Part shown: piece after piece, positions 10,391 to 20,519 of the stretch | Layout: every line of letters starts with the position of its first letter | How positions within the stretch are numbered: position 1 is the first letter of the stretch | NCBI GenBank assembly: GCA_913063155.1 | Contig: CAJXYU010000006.1 | Coordinates: 62,001-126,000, forward strand | Reading direction: 5' to 3' | From: an uncultured Desulfovibrio sp. | GTDB taxonomy: Bacteria; Desulfobacterota; Desulfovibrionia; Desulfovibrionales; Desulfovibrionaceae | DNA: 64,000 nucleotides | The notes under the pieces: generated by a model | Told to the model about the DNA's origin: nothing | What the model saw: the letters and a program-made list of their open reading frames with translations, nothing else | Databases searched by the model: none | Translations under genes and position numbers: made by a program

Positions 10391-10464
10391 TTACTGAAAA
10401 AGGGATGCCGGGCATGACAAATACAGGGGGCGGCGCGAGGCCGCGCCGCCCCCTGAGCACAAAA

Positions 10465-11451
<987 letters not shown>

Positions 11452-11545
11452 TCACACAAATACATAACTTTGTCAATACCCCGTAACAAATTTGGCATCA
11501 ACATCGTCGTCGACATCAAGTGTTGAAATACTTAAACTTAATTTT

Positions 11546-11568
11546 AAAACATGAATTTTGCATGTTTT
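11546..11568. promoter_or_regulatory. Inverted repeat in divergent promoter region (candidate operator)
   Basis: AAAACATG-AATTTTG-CATGTTTT, perfect 8-bp arms, between divergent transcription units. Confidence 0.5.
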
Positions 11569-11680
11569 TTATTTTACCTTTTATGTTATTTTTACTTTCG
11601 TTTTTCTTGCTTTTATTTACGAATATAGATACAAATGAATCACAAAGCCATCAATAAACAGCTCATGAGACGGAGACAGT

Positions 11681-12511
11681 ATGGACAACCCATTTAACAA
11701 AAAATCGCAGGAAATCGTAGAATTATCTGCATTAATAAGAAAAAGAATTCTAGCGATGAACTGCGAAGCCGGCCAGGGACATACAGGCGCAGACCTTTCC
11801 GAGACCGACATCCTGGCGTCTCTTTATTTTCGACTTCTAAGGTATTCAAAAACGGACCCGAATCATCCTGAGCGGGACCGGTTCATCCTCAGCAAGGGAC
11901 ACGGCGTAGGCGGCTATTACTGCACGTTGGCGCAAGCCGGCCTGCTGGATGAATCATTGCTCAAGACCTACCTTCAGTTCGACTCGAAATTGCCGGGACA
12001 TCCGGTACGGCAGAAGACCCCGTTTGTCGAAGTCAACACCGGCGCCCTTGGCCACGGCCTGCCCATCGGCGTGGGCCTTGCCTTGGCCGCCAAAAAGACC
12101 GGAAGAGACTATACTGTATACGTCCTGACCGGCGACGGCGAACTACAGGAAGGTTCCAACTGGGAGGCCGCCATGGCAGCCAGCCAGTTCAAGCTCGACA
12201 ACCTGGTCTGGATAGTCGACCGCAACCGGCTTCAGCTTGCGGACTTCACCGAGAACATCATGATGCTCAAGCCCCTGAACAAGAAAATGGAAGCGTTCGG
12301 CATGTCGGTACACGTCACGGACGGCAATGCCCCTGCTTCCTTTATCGAGACCATGGAATCACTCCCGGCAAACGACGGCAAGCCCAAGGTCATTATCGCC
12401 AACACCACAAAGGGCAAGGGAGTGTCCTTCATTGAGAATCAGCCGAGTTGGCACCATCGCATTCCCAAGGGAGAGGAATTGCCCAAGGCATTGGAGGAAC
12501 TGGGATGTTAA
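11681..12511 (+). CDS. Transketolase, N-terminal (TPP-binding) subunit
   Basis: GADLSETDILASLYFRLL..., SKGHGVGGYYCTLAQAG, GDGELQEGSNWEAAMAASQFKLDNLVWIVDRN. Confidence 0.93.
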   Translation: MDNPFNKKSQEIVELSALIRKRILAMNCEAGQGHTGADLSETDILASLYFRLLRYSKTDPNHPERDRFILSKGHGVGGYYCTLAQAGLLDESLLKTYLQFDSKLPGHPVRQKTPFVEVNTGALGHGLPIGVGLALAAKKTGRDYTVYVLTGDGELQEGSNWEAAMAASQFKLDNLVWIVDRNRLQLADFTENIMMLKPLNKKMEAFGMSVHVTDGNAPASFIETMESLPANDGKPKVIIANTTKGKGVSFIENQPSWHHRIPKGEELPKALEELGC

Positions 12512-13452
12512 ACATGGACAATGCAAAAGACCTGCGCGACGTCATGGTCGAAACCTTCATCTCCGCAGCCGACGAAGGGGTAAACCTCGCCGTCCTGGTC
12601 AGCGACTCCACCTCCACGGCCAAAATCTCACCGTTCAAGGAGCGTTTTCCCGACAGGTTGGTCAATGTCGGCATCGCCGAACAAAGCTTGGTGGGCACAG
12701 CCGCAGGCATGGCCCTGGGCGGCTTCGTCGCCGTGACCACCAATGCGGCCCCGTTTCTCGTTCATCGCGCCAACGAACAAGTCAAAAACGACATCTGCTA
12801 CACCAATACCAACGTCAAGTTGGTCGGGCTGAATGCGGGGGTATGCTACGGAGCGCTGGCCAGCACTCATCACGCCATCGACGACGTGTCCATCATGCGC
12901 GGCTTCGGCAACATCCACATATTTGCTCCGTCCGACCCGCTGGAAGCCGAGCAGATATTCAGACATGCACTGGCCTATGACGGACCTGTGTATATCAGGA
13001 TGGACAGCGCCAAGTTCCCGATGCTCCACGACGAGTCATACAGATTCGAACCCGGTAAGGTGGATGTATTGCGTCAAGGTGGCGACCTCAGCCTCATCGC
13101 CATGGGATCCACGGTGCATGAAGCCGTGGCGGCAGCAGACGAACTCAGCGAAAAGGGCATCGAAGCGGACGTCCTCAACATCTCGTCCGTTCGTCCCCTG
13201 GATTCAAAAACAATTTTGGGATCCTTGAGCAAAACCGGCTGCGGCATTACGGTGGAAGAACATAGCCTTCACGGTGGGATCGGCAGCCTCGCGTCCGAAC
13301 TCGTCGCCGAGACGGGAATAAGCTGCCGCATTAAACGGCTGGGGTTCGTCGAGGGCAAATTCGCCATTCCGGGCCCCCGCAACGAGATGCGCGCACACGT
13401 TGGGATCGACGCACAAGGAATCGTCAGGACTTCTATGGAAATGGTGAAATGA
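12505..13452 (+). CDS. Transketolase, C-terminal (Pyr) subunit
   Basis: PDRLVNVGIAEQSLVGTAAGMALGG, GPVYIRMDSAK; start overlaps the stop of the previous gene. Confidence 0.92.
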   Translation: MLNMDNAKDLRDVMVETFISAADEGVNLAVLVSDSTSTAKISPFKERFPDRLVNVGIAEQSLVGTAAGMALGGFVAVTTNAAPFLVHRANEQVKNDICYTNTNVKLVGLNAGVCYGALASTHHAIDDVSIMRGFGNIHIFAPSDPLEAEQIFRHALAYDGPVYIRMDSAKFPMLHDESYRFEPGKVDVLRQGGDLSLIAMGSTVHEAVAAADELSEKGIEADVLNISSVRPLDSKTILGSLSKTGCGITVEEHSLHGGIGSLASELVAETGISCRIKRLGFVEGKFAIPGPRNEMRAHVGIDAQGIVRTSMEMVK

Positions 13453-14921
13453 GCAAATACATTTTGGCAATAGATCAAGGGACCAGCGGCACGAAATCCG
13501 TCCTTTTCGACGACCGGGGGGCAATTGTGGCCAAGGCATCCGTCGAGTTGACATCCTATTATCCGGAAGTCGGCTTTGTGGAGCAGAATCCCGACGAAAT
13601 ATATGCCAATGTCCTGGAATCCGTGCGCGCCTGCCTGAAAAGCGCTCCCACGGCGGCCGAAAACGTCGCCGTGGGGGTATCCAACCAGAGAGAGACCTTC
13701 CTCCTCTGGGACAAAAGCGGAGAGCCGCTGACACGGGCCATCAGCTGGCAGTGCAAAAGGTCGGCTGGCATCTGCGAACGCTTAAAAGGGACTGACGCCG
13801 AGGCGGAAGTCAAGGCTCGAACCGGCCTGATCATAGACCCCTACTTTTCCGGCTCCAAACTGGCCTGGCTCATCGAGAACGACCCGAAGGTGAAAGATGC
13901 AGTCGAATCCGGCAATGCCTACTTCGGCAACATCGACACCTGGATTCTCTACCGACTCACCAGAGGAGCATCCTATTACACGGATTACACCAACGCTTCC
14001 CGGACACTCCTGTTCAACATCCACACACTGGATTGGGACAAAACGCTGATCGAGACCTTTGGCGCCAAGGGGTTGAACTTCCCCATCGCCCGCCCCTCCT
14101 CCTTCCGCTTCGGAGCCTCGGATTTCGAAGGAATTTTCCCCGTGCCCATCCCCATTGGCGGCATGATCGGGGACTCCCACGCCGCGGCCTTCGGCGAAGG
14201 CTGCTTTGCACCCGGAGAAGCGAAAGCCACCCTGGGCACCGGATCATCCATCCTCTGCAACATCGGCTCCGAACCCAAGACTTCGAAGGAAGGCATGGTC
14301 ACGACCATCTGCTGGAGCACGAACAAACGGGTGGACTACGCCCTGGAAGGCGTCATCGTAACCTGCGGCGCGACCATCACATGGTTACGCGACCAACTCG
14401 GTCTTTTTGAGTCCAGTAAGGAAACCGAGAAAATGGCACAATCCGTGGAAGACAATGGCGGGGTCTACATCATACCGGCCTTCAGCGGCATGGGGGCTCC
14501 ACACTGGAAGATGGACGCCAAGGCATCCATAGTGGGGCTTACGTTCGGAGCGGACAAAAACCACGTGGCCCGCGCCGCCTTGGAATCCGTCGCCTTTCAG
14601 ATCAAAGACGTCGTCACGGCCATGGAAAAGGACAGTGGAACCCCTCTCCAGAAGCTCAAGCTGGATGGAGGCATGACGTCCAACCGCCTGCTCATGCAGC
14701 TCATCGCCGACCTGCTGGAAGTGGAGATTGTGACAATCGGCTTGGCGGAGGTCTCTGCACTGGGCGCGGCCTACATGGCGGGTCTGGAAGTGGGTGTATT
14801 CGAAAGCATCGGTTCCCTGAGATCCCTTCATACGGAACAAAAAGTCTTTAAACCAGGCAACGGGGAACAGATTAAAGCCGACCACGAAGTTTGGCGGCAG
14901 ATGATTGACAAACACTGCTAG
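13449..14921 (+). CDS. FGGY family carbohydrate kinase (glycerol kinase-like)
   Basis: YILAIDQGTSGTKSVLFDDRG, GMIGDSHAAAFGEGCFAPGEAKATLGTGSSI, KLDGGMTSNRLLMQLIADLL; ATGA overlap with the upstream gene. Confidence 0.93.
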   Translation: MSKYILAIDQGTSGTKSVLFDDRGAIVAKASVELTSYYPEVGFVEQNPDEIYANVLESVRACLKSAPTAAENVAVGVSNQRETFLLWDKSGEPLTRAISWQCKRSAGICERLKGTDAEAEVKARTGLIIDPYFSGSKLAWLIENDPKVKDAVESGNAYFGNIDTWILYRLTRGASYYTDYTNASRTLLFNIHTLDWDKTLIETFGAKGLNFPIARPSSFRFGASDFEGIFPVPIPIGGMIGDSHAAAFGEGCFAPGEAKATLGTGSSILCNIGSEPKTSKEGMVTTICWSTNKRVDYALEGVIVTCGATITWLRDQLGLFESSKETEKMAQSVEDNGGVYIIPAFSGMGAPHWKMDAKASIVGLTFGADKNHVARAALESVAFQIKDVVTAMEKDSGTPLQKLKLDGGMTSNRLLMQLIADLLEVEIVTIGLAEVSALGAAYMAGLEVGVFESIGSLRSLHTEQKVFKPGNGEQIKADHEVWRQMIDKHC

Positions 14922-15122
14922 CCTTCTTCCGGATCACCCAGCCCTTCTCACTCGACAATGCTGTGCCCCGCCCACAGCTTGTACGGGAGAGTCATCATGC
15001 CGTTACGTCAAGCCGCTCCTGATTTACCGTAACGAGCAAACCTGGAACGATGTCATGCGCGGCAAAAAACATTCTCCTTCAGAAATCTCGTTTCAACAAC
15101 GACCCACCTCCTGCGACCTCTC

Positions 15123-16871
15123 CTAGGAGTTGCTCAACTTGGCGATCTGGGAGTTCAGGGCCTGCTGTTTTTTCTGGTAGGTGCCAAGCAGCGTGTCGAG
15201 CCGGGAAAACTTCAGCTTGTAGCGCTGTTCCTTGGCCTTGAGCCGGTCATCCTCCCATTCTATCTTCTTTTCGATGTTCCGGATGATGTTCTTGTAGTTG
15301 TCGCTGATGATCTTCAGCGTACCGGAAGACGGACTGGTCAACTCCTTGATCTTGTCCAACATCTCATGTGCCTTGCCCTGCTTGATGCGCACATCACCGT
15401 TGTATGTTCCGTCGGCCTGATTGGTGACGTCCACGCGCAACCCCGACGCAGTGGTGCCGGTCTTGCCCGTTATGCTCCAGCCGCTGATGCTGGCCGGTTC
15501 CCCATTAATCGTGGCCGAGGTGATGACCCCGCCGGAGACTGTATAGGAGACGTTGTGCTCTCCGGGTTTGGTGGTCCCTTTAACCGAGTTCACGGCCGTG
15601 AAATCCGGTGATGAGGACCCCAGTTCATGGTCTGCGGTGAACAGCCTGGCAACGGCCTTGGGATTCTTTTTCAACGCCTTTTCCAACTCTTCCTTGTCCA
15701 GCTTGAGCAGCCCGTAGGTGGCCGATCCCTTGTTGGCGTCGGTGGTGATGCCCAGTCCGGCCAGAGAGGTGAACGGGTCTTCCCCGGCCCCCCCGGTGAC
15801 ATTGGAAAATCCCAACCCGGCCGAAGCCACAAGATGCTTAAGCTCCTGAGAAACCATCTCGACACCGTAGTTACCGGTAAGGATGGAGCCCTTCATGGTG
15901 GCGAGGTTGACGGTGCTCTCTTTCTCGCCGCTACTGCTGCTCGAGGTCTCGCTGGAATTCTTTCCCGCCTCGACCTTGGTCAGTTTCTGGATCTGGGAGC
16001 GTATCTCGTTGATGCCGTCCACGAACTTCTGGAGCGTCTCCACTGTCTTGCTGTCGTCCTGGTTTACAGTGATCTCCACTGTCGTGCCCGGCGCGGCGGA
16101 CTTGAGACTCAAGCTCACCCCTTTGATGGCATCGCTCACCAGGTTGGAATCCCGGTGCATCCACTCACTCGTGCCGGGAGGAAATCCATCGACCTTGAAC
16201 AATGCATCCTGGGCGGCCCTGAGATGGGAGAAGTTGGCCGGCGACATGCCCGGAACGCCGGTATTGGACAGCACTATCTTATTGGCTTCTCCCAATTCCA
16301 GACTTTGAAGCTGAAAATGGTAATCCGTGCCGTCGAAGAGCATTCTCCCGGCCACCTTGCCTTTCAGGTCTCCATGGTTGTTGATGATGTTCGCGAATTG
16401 CTTGAGGGTGGTGTTCTTGGGAACGTTGATCGTGGTGCTCTTGCCCGCGTAGGAAAAGGTGAAGGTGGTGTTGGAAGTGGTGATGACCGTGTCCTGGCCG
16501 GCATAGCCGAAGGCGTTGTTGGCCCAGTTGTCGCTTGCGGCCAACTGCTTGACCACCACCTGGTGGCTGCCGAAATCCGCATCGCCGTCCGCGCTGACCG
16601 CGACCACGGCCTGGCTGGAGGTACTGACCGTCTTGCCGAGCATCTCGCCAGAAGTGTCCATTTTCTCCAGCAGGGTCTGCAGCCCGAGCACCTTGGTGTT
16701 CAGATTCTGCAGTTCCTTGGATTTGTTTTCCCAGCTCTGCTTCCAGTATTCCAGACGGCGCTTATGAAAGCCCTCGGTCTTCATGAGCCCTTTTATGAGC
16801 GTGTTGAAGTCCGTGCCGCTGCCGAGACCTGCGAACGATATGTTTCCCGACCAGTATGATCCTTCAGACAT
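15123..16871 (-). CDS. fliD: Flagellar filament capping protein FliD
   Basis: FAGLGSGTDFNTLIKGLMKTEGFHKRRLEYWKQSWENKSKELQNLNTKV; C-terminal coiled coil; adjacent flagellar genes. Confidence 0.9.
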   Translation of the reverse strand: MSEGSYWSGNISFAGLGSGTDFNTLIKGLMKTEGFHKRRLEYWKQSWENKSKELQNLNTKVLGLQTLLEKMDTSGEMLGKTVSTSSQAVVAVSADGDADFGSHQVVVKQLAASDNWANNAFGYAGQDTVITTSNTTFTFSYAGKSTTINVPKNTTLKQFANIINNHGDLKGKVAGRMLFDGTDYHFQLQSLELGEANKIVLSNTGVPGMSPANFSHLRAAQDALFKVDGFPPGTSEWMHRDSNLVSDAIKGVSLSLKSAAPGTTVEITVNQDDSKTVETLQKFVDGINEIRSQIQKLTKVEAGKNSSETSSSSSGEKESTVNLATMKGSILTGNYGVEMVSQELKHLVASAGLGFSNVTGGAGEDPFTSLAGLGITTDANKGSATYGLLKLDKEELEKALKKNPKAVARLFTADHELGSSSPDFTAVNSVKGTTKPGEHNVSYTVSGGVITSATINGEPASISGWSITGKTGTTASGLRVDVTNQADGTYNGDVRIKQGKAHEMLDKIKELTSPSSGTLKIISDNYKNIIRNIEKKIEWEDDRLKAKEQRYKLKFSRLDTLLGTYQKKQQALNSQIAKLSNS

Positions 16872-16880
16872 GGCGTTCTC

Positions 16881-18377
16881 CTAGAGGATGCTCAGGGAGT
16901 TGAGTTCCAGGATATCCTTGTTGGTCTTGAGGACGCTGGAGTAGATGAACTTCTGCTTTTCCAGGTCGGACATGACCGTGGCCAGATCCGCCGACTCGAT
17001 GTTGGCCAGATAGGTCCGGTTGTTGGATTTGCGCGTATCCAGGGAATTGAGCACGAAGTCGGTCAGGTTCACCCGTGCGCCCAGCGTCCCGTTGACGCCT
17101 TCCAGGTGCGCATGGCTGGTCTTGATCTTCTCCAGGCTCTTGCCGATACTCTTGACGTCGTTGCTTTCGACGAAGCCGATGAGTTCGGCAACGGTCTCGA
17201 AAAGGTTGCGGTCCGGCTTGTCGGGCATGGTTTTGCTCAGGGCTGTTTCCCCGGGCTTGCGGTAAAGTCCGCCGAACACGTCCTTGCCCACGTTGTTCAC
17301 GGTGACCGACTGGGTCCTGGAGATGGAAAGTCGGATGTCCGCAGTGTTGGGCGCGACCACGAACTGGCTCCCGGTACTGAAGGTATTGGCCCCGGCATTG
17401 GAAGCCAGCACCAGGGCGCCGCCCGGTATGGTCAGCCGGGCGTTGCTGGAGACGTTTCCACTGGTCCAGGTGGAACCGCCGTCCAGGCTGTAGGAGTAGT
17501 TGACCGGTCCGGGAACGGTCCCGGTGTTGTCCACCCTCACCACGACATTCTGGTCGAAGTGCCCCAGGGTGGTGGTCAGCAGGGAGGAACCGTTCAGACT
17601 CTTGACCGTGACCCCGTCCGAATCGTCGCCGTTGTAGACCACGGCGGGGCGCACGTTGATGCGCGTGCCGCCGTCCGTGTTCAGGTCCTTGACGTTGATG
17701 CCGTTCTTGAGAGTAACGGTGCAACCTTCCACGTTCAGCTTCTGCCGCCCCGCGGCGAGAGTGCCGTTCTTCCAGCTCTTGCCGCCGTCCGTGCTGTATC
17801 GATAGCCGAGATCCGTGCCGCCGCCCACGACGCCGTTGTTCGTGAAGTCCACGGTGATGGTATGCGGGGCCTTGCCCGTGACCGATTCCACGGCGCCGTC
17901 GTCCAGGCTTTTGTCGAGAACCGTGGCCCCGAGGATCTGGTCGAAGGCCGTGGCGTCCACTTTGTGCCCGGCAAAGATACTTTTTCCCGCGAATCGCGTG
18001 TTGGCCTGGTTGACAAGGGTACCCAGCAATTCCCGCAGCTGTTTGGCGATGGAAGCCCGCTGCTCGTTCGTATAGGTCTCGGTGGAAGCCTGCTGCGCCA
18101 GGGTCTGGATCTTGGCGACTGTCTTGCTTGCTTCACCCAATATCTTGTCCCCCAACTCCAGCCATCCCTGAGCCGTCTTCACATTCTCCATGAAATGCTC
18201 GATGGAGCCGTTCTGCGCGTGCAACTCCAGGGCCGTACCCATGCCCGCAGGGTTGTCCGAGGGATAAAGCAGCTTTTTCTGCGAGGACTGTATCAACCCC
18301 AGACGGATGACTTCATTGAGGCTCTGGTTCATGGTCTCGATGGTGGCCCCGTAGATCATGTTGTCACTGATGCGCAT
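16881..18377 (-). CDS. flgL: Flagellar hook-associated protein FlgL
   Basis: MRISDNMIYGATIETMNQSLNEVIRLGLIQSSQKKLLYPSDNPAGMGTALEL; C-terminal KQKFIYSSVLKTNKDILELNSLSIL. Confidence 0.9.
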   Translation of the reverse strand: MRISDNMIYGATIETMNQSLNEVIRLGLIQSSQKKLLYPSDNPAGMGTALELHAQNGSIEHFMENVKTAQGWLELGDKILGEASKTVAKIQTLAQQASTETYTNEQRASIAKQLRELLGTLVNQANTRFAGKSIFAGHKVDATAFDQILGATVLDKSLDDGAVESVTGKAPHTITVDFTNNGVVGGGTDLGYRYSTDGGKSWKNGTLAAGRQKLNVEGCTVTLKNGINVKDLNTDGGTRINVRPAVVYNGDDSDGVTVKSLNGSSLLTTTLGHFDQNVVVRVDNTGTVPGPVNYSYSLDGGSTWTSGNVSSNARLTIPGGALVLASNAGANTFSTGSQFVVAPNTADIRLSISRTQSVTVNNVGKDVFGGLYRKPGETALSKTMPDKPDRNLFETVAELIGFVESNDVKSIGKSLEKIKTSHAHLEGVNGTLGARVNLTDFVLNSLDTRKSNNRTYLANIESADLATVMSDLEKQKFIYSSVLKTNKDILELNSLSIL

Positions 18378-18386
18378 GGCAGCCTC

Positions 18387-20465
18387 CTATTTCAGGGCCA
18401 ACAGGGTGTCGAACATCTCGTTGGCGATTTCGATCATTTTGGACGCGTTCTGAAAATTCTGCTGGTCGCGCTTCATCTGGATCATCTCCTCCTTGACATT
18501 GACCCCGCCCAAGGCTTCCTGCCGTTCATTGAGAAACTTGAGCTGCCCCTTGCCGGCTGCCTGGGCGGTGTCCGCGGCAGCGGTATCCGCGCCCACAGAG
18601 GCCACCAAATCACTCAAATACTGCTGAAAAGTGGATTTGGAGGAGGAACCGTCCAGAAAAAAGAAAACGTGTTTGCCGTCCAGTGCGGCCAGCACATTGG
18701 CCACGGTGCTGTCTCCGCTGTTGACCTCTCCCGCACCGTTCACATGCCCTGCACAGATGTAGCCCTTGTCCGCCCTGACCATGGGGTTGATGGCGATGTC
18801 GCTTGCGCCGGAGCCGCTTACAAAGGTGTTGACGCCCAACCCGGCCAGCAGCCCGGAGGTGTCTCCCGCAAAGGAGAAGGACATGCCGGAGGCCGCGCGG
18901 AGTTGAAGCTTGCCGTTGTCGATGCCGGCCGTGAGCTGCCCCGGAAAGCTGGCGTTGACGGCATCCCGCACGTCTTCCAGGGAATGCTGCGCCGGATCGA
19001 AGGAGGCAATGCCCGGAGGATTGATGGAGGAAAAGTCGATGGACTTGTTGGCCACGTTGGCCCCGGTGGAGGAGTTGTAGACCGCAATGGAAACGTTGCC
19101 CGCCTTGATTCTGTCCGCAAAGGCCAGCTTGCTTCGAGACAGGGGCACGTCCGTCCTTTCGGCCCGGTAGGTGCCGAGCATGCTGGTGAAGTGCTTGCGC
19201 CCGGCTCCCTGGGAATGGGCATAGTTGACTTCCCAGATCAGACTTTTGGCAAAAGCGTCGAGCTTTTTGGAATAGGAACCTATGTGCTGATCCCGTGCCT
19301 TGAGCAGCCCGGCCAGGGAGCCGCCGCCGAGACGGTCCATGCTGTCGCCACGGGGAGTAACGTCCTCAAAAGTGGAACTGTTCTTGTACCAGTAGAGGTT
19401 GGACTTGGGCTTGATGATGAACTTGTCGCCCTTGCCCAGATTCGTGGAGGCTGCGGTGGCCGAGTCGCCCGCTGCGCCGAACCAGACCTCGACGTCGCCT
19501 ATCTTGATGCGACCGTTGTTACCGTCTGCCGCAAATGTCTTCTCCGTGCCATCCGCGTTCTTGAGCCAGGTGGCCCCGCCGTCGATGGAAACCCGGAATC
19601 CGGCCGCGCCTCCGCTGCCGTCCGCAGGGCCGCCGCTGATGCACTCCACGGTGTATTCGTGGTTGCTGGAACCCTTGAAGTACAGGGCATCCTTGAAAGG
19701 GGAACCATCGAGCACGCCGCTGACCACCTTGGAGCCCTCGTACTTGAATTCATAGGCGGAAGCACCGCTCACCAGGGTCTGGCCGGTACGCAGCATTACC
19801 GTCATCTGGTTGTTGGATTTTTCCACGGCTTTGATGTCCACGATCTTGGACAATTTCTCCAGCAGTAGATCCCGCTCGTCCTTGAGCTCGTCCACGTTGG
19901 CCCTTTCCGCGATATGCCGGTTGATTTCGGCAAGACGTTTCATGATTCCGTTGGCCTTGCCCGTTTGTTGGGCAATACTCTTTTCAATCATGTTTGCCTG
20001 GTTCCGCATGTCCGCGTACTTGCTGCGGATCAGGTTGAAAAGCGCCTTGGATTGCCCCAGCAGTCCGGTGCGGGCGGCCGGAGTGTCCGGATTTTCACTC
20101 AGCTTTTGCCAGTCGCCCCAGAAGTCGGTCATGGCCTTGGTCAGGCCTTTGGTGGCGCTGTCCTTAAACAGATTGTCCATGGCTGAAAGATTGCCGTTCA
20201 GCGCTTCCCACATGGAATACTCGCCGCCCTTTTCGTGCTGCTGGGAGGCCAGAAAGGAATCGAAGCGACGGCAAAGGCGTTGAATATCAACCCCCGTGCC
20301 CAGTTCATGCCCACCAATATTGATATAGGGCATGGCGGCACTGTCTATGGTCCTGCGCCGATATCCGGGCGTGGCCCCATTGGCCGCGTTCTGGCCGTGT
20401 ACATTGATGGATATCTGCGAGTTGTAGAGCAAACTGGTGCCGATGGCGTACATGTTCTTGAGCAT
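18387..20465 (-). CDS. flgK: Flagellar hook-associated protein FlgK
   Basis: MYAIGTSLLYNSQISINVHGQNAANGATPGYRRR; C-terminal VNVKEEMIQMKRDQQNFQNASKMIEIANEMFDTLLALK. Confidence 0.93.
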   Translation of the reverse strand: MLKNMYAIGTSLLYNSQISINVHGQNAANGATPGYRRRTIDSAAMPYINIGGHELGTGVDIQRLCRRFDSFLASQQHEKGGEYSMWEALNGNLSAMDNLFKDSATKGLTKAMTDFWGDWQKLSENPDTPAARTGLLGQSKALFNLIRSKYADMRNQANMIEKSIAQQTGKANGIMKRLAEINRHIAERANVDELKDERDLLLEKLSKIVDIKAVEKSNNQMTVMLRTGQTLVSGASAYEFKYEGSKVVSGVLDGSPFKDALYFKGSSNHEYTVECISGGPADGSGGAAGFRVSIDGGATWLKNADGTEKTFAADGNNGRIKIGDVEVWFGAAGDSATAASTNLGKGDKFIIKPKSNLYWYKNSSTFEDVTPRGDSMDRLGGGSLAGLLKARDQHIGSYSKKLDAFAKSLIWEVNYAHSQGAGRKHFTSMLGTYRAERTDVPLSRSKLAFADRIKAGNVSIAVYNSSTGANVANKSIDFSSINPPGIASFDPAQHSLEDVRDAVNASFPGQLTAGIDNGKLQLRAASGMSFSFAGDTSGLLAGLGVNTFVSGSGASDIAINPMVRADKGYICAGHVNGAGEVNSGDSTVANVLAALDGKHVFFFLDGSSSKSTFQQYLSDLVASVGADTAAADTAQAAGKGQLKFLNERQEALGGVNVKEEMIQMKRDQQNFQNASKMIEIANEMFDTLLALK

Positions 20466-20519
20466 GGTTTCCTCCTGAAGGCCCTCCCCACCTCCCTGTC
20501 GGGAAGGCCGCGATGCGGA

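Noticed and set aside
14922-15122. Search for tRNA or ncRNA in the kinase-fliD intergenic region
   Set aside because: Only a weak CGTTACG/CGTAACG repeat was seen; no cloverleaf or terminator-delimited RNA could be supported.
17106-19868. 920-aa plus-strand ORF antisense to flgL/flgK
   Set aside because: Opposite strand has unambiguous flgL and flgK; the antisense translation is low-information.
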